A stretch of 64,000 nt of DNA from Capsulimonas corticalis (GCF_003574315.2 NZ_AP025739.1:6262001-6326000), one strand, 5' to 3'; positions 16,533 to 25,780 are shown, counted from the first letter of the stretch. The notes: generated by a model not told the origin, from the letters alone. A program made the numbers and translations.

Positions 16533-17366
16533 ATGGATGAGTCGGATTTCAAAGAGCAGTTGGTCAGCCTGGGTTTGACGCGTTATGAAGCCGCCGTGTA
16601 TCTCGCGCTCCTGGAGCGCCAGGACTGCGCGCCGCCGCAGATCGCTGCCCGGGCCGCCGTGCCAAGGCAGCGGATCTATGATACGCTGGCGTCGCTGCTG
16701 GATCGGGGGCTGTGCGCCGAGGGGCACAGCGGACAGCGGACCCTTTTTCGCGCCGTGGATCCCGCCGTCGCGCTCCCCGCGCTGCTTGCCGAGCGGGAAC
16801 GACAGTGGGAGGAAGAAAGCGCGCGCCGCCGGACACAGGCGAATACGCTGGCCGAAGCCCTGGCGCCGTTGTTTGCGGCGGGAGGCGACGCCGACGATCC
16901 GCTCGCCAATATCGAAGTGATCGCGCAGTCGAGCCGGATCGCGGACCGCGCCGCCGCGCTCGCCGCGAAAGCCGAGCGGGAGATCCGGGTCTGCTTCAAA
17001 CGCCCTTCAATCATCAGCGATGACGACAATCGACGGCTCGTGCAGGAGCCGCTTGGCCGCGGCGTCGCCTACCGCGCGATCTATGAGAAGCAGATACTGC
17101 GCGATCCCTTGTCGCTGGCGCTGGTGCGCCAGTGCGTCGCGTGGGGGCAGCAGGCGCGCTTTGTGACCGAGATCCCTGTCAAGATGCAGCTTCACGACGG
17201 AGACGTGGCGCTGCTTTCCCTTCAGGATACGCCGGGCGACACGCCGCGCTTTACGGCAATCGCCATCACCAATCGCGGCCTCGCGCGGATGCTGGGACTG
17301 GCGTTTGAGGCGCTCTGGGAACAGGCCGAAGAAATCGCGGAGCTTGGCGCCGCCTCGGAGGAATAA
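16533..17366 (+). CDS. TrmB-like transcriptional regulator
   Basis: 277 residues. The N-terminal winged helix reads LVSLGLTRYEAAVYLALLERQDCAPPQIAARAAVPRQRIYDTLASLLDRGLC in overlapping pieces, the standard TrmB layout with the recognition helix at PRQRIYDTLASL. Then comes a coiled-coil stretch (ERERQWEEESARRRTQ) and a C-terminal phospholipase-D-like effector domain. TrmB proteins sense sugars or other metabolites. ATG at 16533 follows AGGGGTG; a GTG at 16524 is possible. The dehydrogenase gene begins one base after the stop, so they form an operon and the regulator probably senses a metabolite of that enzyme. Confidence 0.82.
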   Translation: MDESDFKEQLVSLGLTRYEAAVYLALLERQDCAPPQIAARAAVPRQRIYDTLASLLDRGLCAEGHSGQRTLFRAVDPAVALPALLAERERQWEEESARRRTQANTLAEALAPLFAAGGDADDPLANIEVIAQSSRIADRAAALAAKAEREIRVCFKRPSIISDDDNRRLVQEPLGRGVAYRAIYEKQILRDPLSLALVRQCVAWGQQARFVTEIPVKMQLHDGDVALLSLQDTPGDTPRFTAIAITNRGLARMLGLAFEALWEQAEEIAELGAASEE

Positions 17367-17367
17367 A

Positions 17368-18342
17368 ATGGAAAAGATCGTATTTCTCGACCGGCAGGCG
17401 ATCCGCGTCCCGCTGCGCAGCCCAAACTTCCCCCACGAATGGATCGAGTACGCATACACGCCGCGCGGTCAGGCCGTCGAACGGTTACAAGGCGCGACGA
17501 TCGCCATCAACAACCGTGTGCCGATCGATGAGGCGCTGCTCGACGCAGTCCCCACCCTGCGCCTGGTGGCAGTCAGCGCGACGGGATACGACCATGTGGA
17601 GATCGCGGCGTGCCAGAAGCGCGGCGTGGCCGTCTGCAACGTGCGTGATTGGGCGGTGTCCATTCCCGAGCATGTCTTTGCCCTGATTCTCGCTCTGCGG
17701 CGGCAGCTGCTCGGTTACCGCCAGATCGTCGAGGACGGAACCTGGGGCGCGTCACCGACCTACGGCTTTCTGCTGGAGCCCATGCCGCACGCGCTGGCCG
17801 GGGCCACGCTGGGCCTGATCGGTTATGGGGCGCTGGCGCGCCGGGTCGAGGCCATCGCCCGCGCCTTCGACATGAATATTTTGGTGGCCGAGCGCAAGGG
17901 TGAGATGCGTGTCCGCGCGGGGCGCGCGCCGTTCAAGGAGGTTTTGCGTGAGAGCGATGTCCTATCGGTGCTATGCCCGCTCACGGATGAGACGCGGTGG
18001 ATGATCGGCCCGCGCGAGCTGGCTTGCATGCGCTCGAGCGCCCTGCTGATCAACTGCGCGCGCGGCGGTATCGTCGACGAGGCTGCGCTGGCGGACGCGC
18101 TTCGCCGCGGCCGGCTCGGGGGCGCGGCCGCGGACGTGCTCGCGCAGGAGCCGCCGAGCGAGGGCAGCCCGCTCATCGGACTGGACCTGCCGAACTTGAT
18201 CGTTACGCCGCACATGGCCTGGGCGAGCGTCGAGTCGCTGGAGACGCTGGCGGAGCAATTGATTGGAAATATCGAGGCGTTCGCGGCGGGCGCGCCGCGC
18301 AATCTGGTGACCATGCCCGCGCTCGCGATCGCGCGGGGTTAG
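17368..18342 (+). CDS. D-isomer-specific 2-hydroxyacid dehydrogenase
   Basis: 324 residues. NAD-binding loop LGLIGYGALARR near 149 (the third glycine is replaced by alanine), and the catalytic triad Arg232 (NCARGGIVDEAAL), Glu261 (VLAQEPPSEG) and His282 (VTPHMAWAS). The family reduces 2-oxoacids to D-2-hydroxyacids; glycerate or hydroxypyruvate is the most usual substrate for this subtype, but it cannot be fixed from sequence. The ATG at 17368 has GGAGGA six bases upstream. Its stop overlaps the stop of the convergent transglutaminase gene by four bases. Confidence 0.87.
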   Translation: MEKIVFLDRQAIRVPLRSPNFPHEWIEYAYTPRGQAVERLQGATIAINNRVPIDEALLDAVPTLRLVAVSATGYDHVEIAACQKRGVAVCNVRDWAVSIPEHVFALILALRRQLLGYRQIVEDGTWGASPTYGFLLEPMPHALAGATLGLIGYGALARRVEAIARAFDMNILVAERKGEMRVRAGRAPFKEVLRESDVLSVLCPLTDETRWMIGPRELACMRSSALLINCARGGIVDEAALADALRRGRLGGAAADVLAQEPPSEGSPLIGLDLPNLIVTPHMAWASVESLETLAEQLIGNIEAFAAGAPRNLVTMPALAIARG

Positions 18343-20573
18343 GCGGACGCGCGGCGGCGGAACTGGAAGAACTGGACCCACCAGGCGCGGCGGACGGCTC
18401 GCAGGAATTCGCCGGCGTCGATGGGGTCGCCGACGACCTGCGCGTACTTCGCCAAAATGAAGCGCTGGGTGATGTCGTCGAACGTCTCCGGCTGAAGGTC
18501 GATCCCAAGGCGTGTTTCGGCTTCGCGCAGGAATGGGCGAACCCGGTCGGCGTACTCCCCCGGCGTTTCGGACGGCAGGCGCGGCAGCCCCAGCTTCGCC
18601 ACGGCCCGGACGGACTGCTGGTAGGCGAGGCCGATCTCCGTCTGCGCGCGCGCTTCGCCGGTGGCGGTTGAGATACGGCGTTTGCGCCCAAAGATCCGGT
18701 CAAACCATTCGACTTTGAGCACGAAGAGAACGATGGCGACGATGGCGGCGCCCAGAAGCAGCGCCAGCGGACTGCCATGCATCAGCTTGCTGAGCCATGA
18801 CGGCAGGCCGTGTTTTTCCGTGCTTGTCGACGACGGCACGCTGCCGTCCGTCCGAGTGCCCACCGTCGGGTCAAAGGTCAGCCAGCCGTATTTGGGGAAG
18901 TACACCTCGACCCAGGCGTGTTTGTCCATCGCGCGCAGATCGAAGCCGTCGGCCTTCGGCTCTCCGGGCGCGAAGCCGGTGGCGACACGGGACGGCAGTC
19001 CCGCGACGCGGCATAACACCGCCATGGACGACGCGAACATATCGCAGTAGCCCTCGCGGTTTGTATCCAGGAAGTTGCGGACATGCTCGACGTCCTGCGG
19101 GATCGCGGGCGTGGTCAGCGAATACACGGCGCGGGAGGCGACGAAATCGCGGATCGCCAGCGCTTTGTCAATACGCGTCCGGCGCGCGGCCGGCAGTTCC
19201 GCGAAGACTTCATTGACGAGCTGTCGGAAGTACAAAACGTCGTCGGGAGTCGTGACGTCATTGGGCAGACCGGTCAAGTAACGGGCGCGCACGGCGGCGG
19301 GGATAGGCGCCTTATCGGCGCGGCGCAGCGCCATTTGAACGTCGGGATCCATTGGGTCGGGCGTCAGGATGCTCGCAACGGCGTATCGGAAGTGGCTGTA
19401 GGGCCGGGCGCCCAGCGAAATCGCCCGGTCCGGAGAGATATCGAGCGAATCGATCTCGCCGGGACGACCCGCCACCTGCGAAGGCTCACTGGCGGAGATC
19501 AAGTTTTGCGTGACGCCTTGGACGGTGATGAGGGCGACCATCCGCCGCCGCGCCGGCTTGGCCGCCAGCGTTTCACCATCCTGCGCCGGCGGCACGACAA
19601 ACCGCTCCGCCTGCGCCTCGTCGTTCGCCGGCGCGATATCCAGCGAGGTTTCCTGATCCTGAGTCGAACTGGTCCAGCTTCGGCCATCGTAGGAATCGTA
19701 AGTGCGGCCGCGCCAGTAGTGCGGCTCCCGGTCGCTGGGGACGACATGCGCGACGACTTCCGAACTCGCGCTCCACCCTGTCCCCATACCGATCTGCAGA
19801 TCCCCATTGTCGGAGATATTGAGCGTGGACGCCGTTGCGTTCGGCGCGGCGGCGTTCAAGCTCGCCAGCCCTCGGATCGCCTGTGACAGCGAGAGACCGC
19901 TGAAGACCATCTGCGCGGGAACAATGATGACCGAGCCGAGGCAGAACACCAGCAGCGCGCAGGCGGCGGCCAGCCCCACCTGCGTGCCGATCATTTTCAG
20001 CGGCTCACGCCGGCTCTCCTGCGGCGCCGCGAGCACGCGGTTCTGAAGGTAGAACTGGTGGATGAACAGAAACAGCATCGCGAAGATCAGGACACAGAAG
20101 TAGACCAGAACTTCCGTCGATTGTGAGTTGCCCGAGCTGATCAGACCGATCATCGCCACGGCGATCAGGCCGGAGAACAGCATCATCACATCGCTGACCA
20201 GCATCCACGACCAGAGAACGAGCCCCCAGGACAGCAGCGTCGCCAGGTGCAGATCGCGCTGCCCCGTGGCGGCGGGCGCAAGGCTGTCGAGATCCAGCAC
20301 GCCCGTAAACGCGCCGTAAATAAAGTATGCGATCAAGGCGCCGCCCAGCACTTTGATCACCAGCGGCGGCACTCGCAGCCATCGGCATCCATAGGAGAAG
20401 AAGTAGCCGATGACCGTCAGCAAAAGCGTCGTCGCCGTCAGGCTGGAATCGTCCACCGTGACGTTGACGCACTGAAGGCCGCAGATCGTCGCGATCAACC
20501 CGGCGGCGTAAAGCGGCAAACTCGGAGCCGATTCCTCGGGCGATTCGACTCGCGGGAGATTACTGGTAGCCAT
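18339..20573 (-). CDS. Membrane transglutaminase-like protein (TgpA type)
   Basis: 744 residues. About six or seven transmembrane helices occupy residues 20-270, followed by a large extracytoplasmic part with a transglutaminase-like core: Cys in EGYCDMFASSMAVLC, His in MDKHAWVEVYF and Asp in WLTFDPTVG. A last helix (PLALLLGAAIVAIVLFVLKVEWF) leads to a cytoplasmic DUF4129-like tail with LPRLPSETPGEYADRV. The ATG at 20573 follows AAGGA and overlaps the DUF58 gene by 14 nt. MoxR, DUF58 and TgpA form a standard operon thought to assemble or activate surface protein complexes; the exact reaction of TgpA is unsettled. Confidence 0.9.
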   Translation of the reverse strand: MATSNLPRVESPEESAPSLPLYAAGLIATICGLQCVNVTVDDSSLTATTLLLTVIGYFFSYGCRWLRVPPLVIKVLGGALIAYFIYGAFTGVLDLDSLAPAATGQRDLHLATLLSWGLVLWSWMLVSDVMMLFSGLIAVAMIGLISSGNSQSTEVLVYFCVLIFAMLFLFIHQFYLQNRVLAAPQESRREPLKMIGTQVGLAAACALLVFCLGSVIIVPAQMVFSGLSLSQAIRGLASLNAAAPNATASTLNISDNGDLQIGMGTGWSASSEVVAHVVPSDREPHYWRGRTYDSYDGRSWTSSTQDQETSLDIAPANDEAQAERFVVPPAQDGETLAAKPARRRMVALITVQGVTQNLISASEPSQVAGRPGEIDSLDISPDRAISLGARPYSHFRYAVASILTPDPMDPDVQMALRRADKAPIPAAVRARYLTGLPNDVTTPDDVLYFRQLVNEVFAELPAARRTRIDKALAIRDFVASRAVYSLTTPAIPQDVEHVRNFLDTNREGYCDMFASSMAVLCRVAGLPSRVATGFAPGEPKADGFDLRAMDKHAWVEVYFPKYGWLTFDPTVGTRTDGSVPSSTSTEKHGLPSWLSKLMHGSPLALLLGAAIVAIVLFVLKVEWFDRIFGRKRRISTATGEARAQTEIGLAYQQSVRAVAKLGLPRLPSETPGEYADRVRPFLREAETRLGIDLQPETFDDITQRFILAKYAQVVGDPIDAGEFLRAVRRAWWVQFFQFRRRASA

Positions 20574-21801
20574 AAGCCAATCCTTCGACGGAAGCCGCGA
20601 GATCGTCGCCGCGGCCGACAGTGCGCCAGACGGTGCCGGGCACATGCACCACACCCGCGTCCGGCGTGACGCGCAGATGCGAGGCGGGGTGGAAACTCGC
20701 GCCGTCCAGATAAAAGCCGAAGGCGCGAACGCCCTGCGCGCCGTAGTGGCGGATCGCCTGCACCAGCGCGCCGTCCACCACCGGCGTAATCGTCACCAGC
20801 GTGATCCCAGCCGGCGCCTGCGGACGGAAACGTTCGAGCATGTCGGCGAGCGAAAGATCGTGAACCGCTTCGGCGCGCGCCAGCGCCTCCAGCAGCGCCG
20901 GCATCTCCAGCGGGTGGTTGGACGGCGGATACGGCATATTGATCGTGTCGGGCGTCAGCAAAAGAGCGCGATGCCCATGGCGCGCCAGATTGTCCGCCAC
21001 CGTCACCGCCAGCTTCACGCCATACTCCAGCGCGCTTTGCAGGCCCGTTCCCGTTTCATCGTAGGCGCGGCGCGAGAGATCCAGCGCCACCAGCACTTCG
21101 AGGGAGGCGCCCTGCGTATACTCGGTCACCGCCAGCTCGCCGGTGCGCGCCGTGGTCCGCCAGTGAACGCGGCGCAGGTCATCGCCCTGACGGTATTCGC
21201 GCACGCCGTGAAAGTCCATCCCGCCGCCGCGCTGTGAACCGCCCTCTTCGCCGCGCAGTCCCACCACGCCGCCATCCAGAAAAAGGCGGCTCGTCGGCAG
21301 CGGCGTCGGCAGCACCAGCAGCTCCTGAACGTCTCCCACCAACTTGCGGAAGGTGGTGAAGCCGAAAGGATCCGTTGTCGAAACGAGGGTCGGACCAATC
21401 TGGTACGCGCCGCGCTTGGTCAGTTCGAGATTGTAGCTGAGGACGCGCTGCTCGCCAGGATCCAGCTGCAAGATCAGGGGCGCGTCGCTCCCCACGAGCT
21501 TCAGGTCCGCCGGGAGCTTGTCGGCGGCGCGCAGGAAGAACTTCGGGAGTCGCCCGATGTCGCCAATGCGCAGGACAACGGTCACCCGGTCGCCTTCCGC
21601 GCATTCAAACGGCAGCTCACGCGCGCACGTGATGCCGTTGACGAGCAGGCGTCCCACCAAAAGGATCACGGCCGGGATCAGAAGCATGATGGCCGCCATC
21701 AGATACATCTGCTCCGAACGGAACAGGATGGCCACGATCGCCGTGAAGCCGCCGCCGACGGCAAGCGCCAACTTCTTCAAAGTACTGTTGCTGGTGGACA
21801 T
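20560..21801 (-). CDS. DUF58 domain protein with vWA-like fold
   Basis: 413 residues. Two N-terminal hydrophobic helices (LALAVGGGFTAIVAILF, MYLMAAIMLLIPAVILLVG) are followed by a beta-rich domain and the DUF58 core FHGVREYRQGDDLRRVHWRT, then a vWA-like part beginning LEVLVALDLSRR. DUF58 proteins accompany MoxR ATPases and TgpA. Start at ATG 21801 is chosen because residues before it (MRRKCVRP from ATG 21825) are not conserved-looking; the earlier start has a GGGG inside the hairpin at 21831-21852, so either could be used. Confidence 0.85.
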   Translation of the reverse strand: MSTSNSTLKKLALAVGGGFTAIVAILFRSEQMYLMAAIMLLIPAVILLVGRLLVNGITCARELPFECAEGDRVTVVLRIGDIGRLPKFFLRAADKLPADLKLVGSDAPLILQLDPGEQRVLSYNLELTKRGAYQIGPTLVSTTDPFGFTTFRKLVGDVQELLVLPTPLPTSRLFLDGGVVGLRGEEGGSQRGGGMDFHGVREYRQGDDLRRVHWRTTARTGELAVTEYTQGASLEVLVALDLSRRAYDETGTGLQSALEYGVKLAVTVADNLARHGHRALLLTPDTINMPYPPSNHPLEMPALLEALARAEAVHDLSLADMLERFRPQAPAGITLVTITPVVDGALVQAIRHYGAQGVRAFGFYLDGASFHPASHLRVTPDAGVVHVPGTVWRTVGRGDDLAASVEGLAYGYQ

Positions 21802-21830
21802 AGGGCGGACGCATTTTCGTCGCATGGGAC

Positions 21831-21852
21831 GCCCCGGAAAACAATCCGGGGC
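21831..21852 (-). other. Hairpin between moxR-like and DUF58 genes
   Basis: 8-bp stem GCCCCGGA/TCCGGGGC with a 6-nt loop, in the 58-bp gap inside the operon. There is no U-run, so it is not a good terminator. It could cover the G-rich ribosome-binding region of the start at 21825 and tune the amount of DUF58 protein. Confidence 0.45.
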
Positions 21853-21859
21853 TGAGGGG

Positions 21860-22822
21860 TTACATCGTCGCCGGGACGGGGATCTGGCTCAGGATCTCGC
21901 CGATCATCGTTTCGGCGGTCGTGCCTTTGGCGCGCGCTTCGGGCCGCAGAATGATCCGGTGCGCCAGCACGGGCTTCGCGAGTCGCTTCACATCATCCGG
22001 CAGGACATAGGTGCGTCCCTTGAGGCCGGCGTACGCCTGGGCGGCGTGCAGCAAAAAGAGCGAGCCGCGCGGGCTGGCCCCGAACTGCGTCATCGGGTGC
22101 TTGCGCGTGGCGGCGACGATATCGACCACATATTCGCGCAGCGATGGGTCGATATAAACGTTGGCGACTTCCGCCTGGAGGGCGAGCAGCTCATCGCGCG
22201 TGATCACCGATTCCATGCGGTCCACGGGACTGCCTTGCGACGGTCGCGATAAGATTCGGACCTCTTCATCGCGCTCCGGATAGCCGATGGAGATGCGCAT
22301 CAGAAAGCGATCCATCTGCGCTTCGGGCAGCGGATAGGTGCCGTGCGCTTCTATGTGGTTCTGTGTGGCGATGACAAAGAAGGGGTGCGGCAGTTGATAG
22401 GTGATGCCGTCGCTTGTGATCTGCCCTTCCTCCATGCATTCCAGCAGCGAGGACTGCGTCTTGGGGGTCGCGCGGTTGATCTCATCGGCCAGCACCACAT
22501 TCGCGAAGACCGGGCCTTCCCGAAACTCAAACTGGCTGTCCTTTTGATTGAAGACGCCGGTTCCCGTAATATCCGCCGGCAGCAGATCGGGCGTGAACTG
22601 GATCCGCTTGAAGACACAACCGAGCGTTTTCGCCAGTGACTTCGCCAGGGTCGTTTTGCCGACGCCGGGAATGTCCTCAATCAGCACATGACCTTCGACA
22701 AGAATGGCGGTCAGCGCAAGCTCCACAATTTCCCGCTTGCCGATGACCACCGTTTCGATCGCGTCCGCGATCAGCCGCGCTTTGTCGGCGATCCGCGTCG
22801 ACGCCGTTTCTGTTTCGAGCAA
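21860..22822 (-). CDS. MoxR family AAA+ ATPase
   Basis: About 320 residues. Walker A EDIPGVGKTTLAKSLA, the RIQFTPDLLPADITG motif, Walker B VVLADEINRATPKTQSSLLE, sensor 1 IATQNHIEAHGTYPLPEAQMDRF split over adjacent stretches, and GASPRGSLFLL near the end are all typical of MoxR. It is a chaperone-like ATPase for the products of the next two genes. Start choice is uncertain: TTG at 22822 has AAGAGG seven bases before it, while the GTG at 22867 has no ribosome-binding site. It is the first gene of the moxR-DUF58-tgpA operon. Confidence 0.9.
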   Translation of the reverse strand: MLETETASTRIADKARLIADAIETVVIGKREIVELALTAILVEGHVLIEDIPGVGKTTLAKSLAKTLGCVFKRIQFTPDLLPADITGTGVFNQKDSQFEFREGPVFANVVLADEINRATPKTQSSLLECMEEGQITSDGITYQLPHPFFVIATQNHIEAHGTYPLPEAQMDRFLMRISIGYPERDEEVRILSRPSQGSPVDRMESVITRDELLALQAEVANVYIDPSLREYVVDIVAATRKHPMTQFGASPRGSLFLLHAAQAYAGLKGRTYVLPDDVKRLAKPVLAHRIILRPEARAKGTTAETMIGEILSQIPVPATM

Positions 22823-22990
22823 CCCTAAACCTCTTCCCACGCGAGCGCAGCCGCGTCTCGCCGACACCGTAGTTGATAATCATTCGCGCGGAAGCCCGAC
22901 GTTTCCTGCGATAAATTTGGCTAGTTCAGATCTATTATATCAGAACTATACTCCATACGCTTGAGAGACGCGAAAAATAGCAATCCTTCA

Positions 22991-23629
22991 TTATAACGGT
23001 GTTTTCTCGTCTAAAGTTTCATGCCGCGAGTCTTTTGCCTTCCGGCGGCGATAATGCTCGGCCGCTTTGTGACGATTTCCACACCCTTCCATGCAGCACC
23101 AGCGCCGCCGGTGGTTCTTTGTTGTATCGAAGAAGTACAGAATACAGTGATTGCTCTCACATTGGCGCACGAGTCCCTGGCCGCCGGATAGTAAATCGAT
23201 GGCTGAGTCCACGAGAGTAAAAAGGAAATCCATCCCCTGCGCGTCTTCGGAGTGGAACCGCCGCGTCCAGCCGCCCTCCCCCAGCGTCAATTGCTGATAC
23301 CCGCGCCGCCGCCGCAGGTGCGCGTTCAGCATTTCGGCGATCTCCGGAGCGACCGTTTCTCCCGCCGCCATCTGCCGCGCCATGCCGCGCAGCGCGGCGC
23401 GAAGCTCTTTCGCCTCACGCACCGCGACCTCGCCGGGCAATTGACGCTTGCCGCTCTCGACCGCGTCGAGAGGCAGCGCTCCCGATTCGAGCATCCATTC
23501 CCAGAGATCGTCCGCGCTCTCGATCAGGTCGACACGAGCCCCCTCGCGCATCCGTTCCGTGTTGACAAAATCCAAACACAGACTATTCCCATAAAAAAGA
23601 AACCGGCTGCTCGCCTTGCTCGTCGCCAT
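22991..23629 (-). CDS. CGNR zinc-finger (ABATE) regulator
   Basis: 212 residues. The N-terminal ABATE domain begins FLFYGNSLCLDFVNTERMR; the C-terminal CGNR zinc finger reads CESNHCILYFFDTTKNH, then WCCMEGCGNRHKAAEHYRRRK, with four cysteines and the CGNR motif that gives the family its name. Such proteins are presumed stress-linked transcriptional regulators. The ATG at 23629 follows GAGGA. It is divergent from the DUF1348/glyoxalase/FMN-barrel genes; the 142-bp gap has repeated TATAACC elements that may be its binding sites. Confidence 0.87.
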   Translation of the reverse strand: MATSKASSRFLFYGNSLCLDFVNTERMREGARVDLIESADDLWEWMLESGALPLDAVESGKRQLPGEVAVREAKELRAALRGMARQMAAGETVAPEIAEMLNAHLRRRRGYQQLTLGEGGWTRRFHSEDAQGMDFLFTLVDSAIDLLSGGQGLVRQCESNHCILYFFDTTKNHRRRWCCMEGCGNRHKAAEHYRRRKAKDSRHETLDEKTPL

Positions 23630-23679
23630 CTTCGTCCTCGTGCTTCCATTATAACAATATCTAACTTTTCAAACAACAC

Positions 23680-23746
23680 TTGACAGGTGATCATTCCCGA
23701 AGGTATAACCCAAATATAACCTTCTATATTAATTTTAAAGGTTATA
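23680..23746 (+). promoter_or_regulatory. Promoter with repeated TATAACC elements
   Basis: TTGACA at 23680-23685 and TATAAC at 23704-23709 are 18 bp apart. TATAACC occurs at 23704-23710 and again at 23715-23721, one helical turn apart (11 bp), and its reverse complement GGTTATA is at 23740-23746. The two outer copies form the inverted repeat TATAACCTT/AAGGTTATA. Likely a regulator-binding region for the CGNR protein encoded next door; that link is inferred. Confidence 0.55.
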
Positions 23747-23771
23747 AAATCAAAATTCGGGAGCAGAGATT

Positions 23772-24188
23772 ATGGCGAAATCGGCGATTTGCCCTCCCTT
23801 CACGGAGGAAACGGCGCGGGCAAAAGTCCGGGCGGCCCAGGACGCCTGGAACTCCCGCGACCCGGAGCGCGTGGCCCTCGCGTACACCGAAGATTCGCAG
23901 TGGCGAAACCGCGATATCTTCCTGCAAGGCCGAGATGCGATCAAAGCGTTCCTCCGAGACAAGTGGGCGCGCGAGCTGAACTACCGCTTGATGAAAGAGC
24001 TTTGGGCGTTCCACGACAATCGCATTTCCGTGCGCTTCGAGTACGAATGGCGTGACGCCGCCGGCCAGTGGTATCGCAGCCACGGCAACGAGCATTGGGA
24101 GTTCGACGACGACGGCTTGATGCGCCGCCGCGACGCCAGCATCAACGATTACCCGATTTCCGAAACCGACCGCCGTTACCGAGACTGA
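23772..24188 (+). CDS. DUF1348 / NTF2-like (SnoaL-fold) protein
   Basis: 138 residues. The pattern [22 protein letters not shown], then [20 protein letters not shown] and [16 protein letters not shown] is the DUF1348 (YybB-like) subfamily of the NTF2/SnoaL fold. Function is unknown; these small cone-shaped proteins usually bind or isomerise small molecules. The ATG at 23772 follows GGGAG. First gene of a plus-strand run with the glyoxalase-like gene 35 bp on. Confidence 0.85.
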   Translation: MAKSAICPPFTEETARAKVRAAQDAWNSRDPERVALAYTEDSQWRNRDIFLQGRDAIKAFLRDKWARELNYRLMKELWAFHDNRISVRFEYEWRDAAGQWYRSHGNEHWEFDDDGLMRRRDASINDYPISETDRRYRD

Positions 24189-24223
24189 CGTTATCGAGAC
24201 GCAGCATCACAGGAGAGATCATC

Positions 24224-24688
24224 ATGACCGCGATCGCAGAACAGACACGAATTCAAACCGGCCACGTTGGCCTGAACGTCACGGACCTGGCCCGCGCCAA
24301 GGCGTTCTACGAGAGCGTCTTCGGCTTCCAAACGATCAAAGAGTCGACGCAAGCCGGCCGCGAGTACGCCTTCCTCGCCGAAGGCGACACGCTGGTTCTG
24401 ACGCTCTGGCGCCAGAGCGAAGGCCGCTTCGCGAAGTCCGCGCCCGGCCTGCATCACCTGTCGTTCATGGTTCCCGACGTCGAGGCGGTCCGCGTCATCG
24501 AAAGCAAAGCCCGCGCCGCCGGCGCGCCGTTCGCTTATGACGGTGTCGTGCCGCACGCCGAAGGCGCGCAGTCCGGCGGCGTCTTCTTTGAGGATCCCGA
24601 CGGCGTGCGACTGGAAGTCTTCACCACGAGCGGCGTCGAGGGACAATCCGCGCCAACTGAAGGCGCGCCGACATGCGGGTTCTTTTGA
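24224..24688 (+). CDS. Glyoxalase/bleomycin-resistance/dioxygenase (VOC) family protein
   Basis: 154 residues. VOC fold: TGHVGLNVTDLARAKAFYES with the metal-ligand histidine, GLHHLSFMVPDVEAV with a second, and GGVFFEDPDGVRLEVF with the C-terminal glutamate. The family holds glyoxalase I, extradiol dioxygenases and resistance proteins; substrate unknown. The ATG at 24224 follows AGGAG at nine bases. Probably co-transcribed with DUF1348. Confidence 0.85.
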   Translation: MTAIAEQTRIQTGHVGLNVTDLARAKAFYESVFGFQTIKESTQAGREYAFLAEGDTLVLTLWRQSEGRFAKSAPGLHHLSFMVPDVEAVRVIESKARAAGAPFAYDGVVPHAEGAQSGGVFFEDPDGVRLEVFTTSGVEGQSAPTEGAPTCGFF

Positions 24689-24716
24689 GAATGGGTGAAT
24701 AAGAGAGGCGCGCCTA

Positions 24717-24773
24717 TTTCTACCTTCCCCGGCGGCTTGCCGGAAGTACGCAAACCGTTGGGGAAGGTAGAAA
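24717..24773. repeat. Long inverted repeat between two genes
   Basis: Perfect 14-bp arms TTTCTACCTTCCCC (24717-24730) and GGGGAAGGTAGAAA (24760-24773) enclose 29 bp, itself with a small hairpin CGGCTTGCCG. It fills the gap between the VOC and FMN-barrel genes. It may be a dispersed hairpin element or a partial terminator; a 10-bp palindrome AGGCGCGCCT lies just before it. Confidence 0.6.
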
Positions 24774-24821
24774 AGCGAGCCAAGCGTCCGGTGCGGACAC
24801 CTCTAACGACAGGAGCAAACC

Positions 24822-25727
24822 ATGGCGACGCAATTCCATGAGGGCGAGATCGCGGTCCAGACGCAGGCGGGTGTGCGGAGCGCGGCGGAGCGGGTCGGCC
24901 CCAGTATCCATCCGGAGATTCCGGCGGCGGCGCAGGAGTTTTTGCTGCGGCAGCCAATGGCGATTGTCGGCGCGCAGGATTCGGCGGGACGTGTTTGGGC
25001 GTCATTGATCACGGGGAATCCGGGATTTCTTCATGTGCCCGATGGACACACGGTCGCAATCGGCGCGCATCTCACGGCGGGAGATCCGCTGGAGGAGGTT
25101 TGGCGAGACGGGACAGCGCTGGGCCTGCTGGCGATCGAGCCGGCGACACGGCGGCGAATGCGGGTGAATGGGCGTCTGACGCAACAGCGATCTGGAAATT
25201 TCGCCATTGATGTCCATGAGGCTTACGCAAACTGCCCAAAATATATTCAGTCGCGTACCTGGGAGCAGGGCGGCGACGCCGATCGAAGCGCGCCGCACGT
25301 TTCGCGCGGCGCGGAGCTGACGGAGGCGCAGCAGGAGCGTATCATAAAGTCGGACACGTTCTTTATCGCCACGCGGCATCCCGTGGCGGGGGCGGACGCA
25401 TCGCACCGGGGCGGCGCGCCGGGCTTCGTACAGGTCCGGGACGCGAATACGCTTCTCTTTCCGGACTACGCCGGCAACAATATGTTCAATACACTGGGCA
25501 ATCTGGCGGTCGATCCGCGCGCGGGGCTGCTGTTTGTCGATTTCGATTCGGGAGACGCACTTCAGATCACCGGCGAGGGACACGTGCTGTGGGACGAAGA
25601 GTCCCGCAGGGGACTGACGGGCGCGCAGAGGGTCGTGGAGTTTCGTATTTCCGGCGTTGTCCAGATCGACCATGCGGCGCGCCTGCGATGGCGGTTTGTC
25701 GAGGCGTCCCCGTTCAACCCCAAGTAA
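24822..25727 (+). CDS. Pyridoxamine 5'-phosphate oxidase-like FMN-binding split-barrel protein
   Basis: 301 residues. Two split-barrel halves are present: the first with FLLRQPMAIVGAQDSAGRVWASLITG and PLEEVWRDGTALGLLAIEPATRRRMRVNG in separate stretches, the second with DTFFIATRH, PGFVQVRDANTLLFPDYAGNN and GNLAVDPRAGLLFVDF. This is the arrangement of bacterial PNPOx-like proteins often fused to or near ferredoxin reductases. It probably binds FMN and acts on a small redox substrate. The ATG at 24822 follows AGGAG. Confidence 0.85.
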   Translation: MATQFHEGEIAVQTQAGVRSAAERVGPSIHPEIPAAAQEFLLRQPMAIVGAQDSAGRVWASLITGNPGFLHVPDGHTVAIGAHLTAGDPLEEVWRDGTALGLLAIEPATRRRMRVNGRLTQQRSGNFAIDVHEAYANCPKYIQSRTWEQGGDADRSAPHVSRGAELTEAQQERIIKSDTFFIATRHPVAGADASHRGGAPGFVQVRDANTLLFPDYAGNNMFNTLGNLAVDPRAGLLFVDFDSGDALQITGEGHVLWDEESRRGLTGAQRVVEFRISGVVQIDHAARLRWRFVEASPFNPK

Positions 25728-25780
25728 CGGAAACGCCTCGCGGTTTCCACGCCTGCTTCCGTGGGTAAATCCCGTATATC

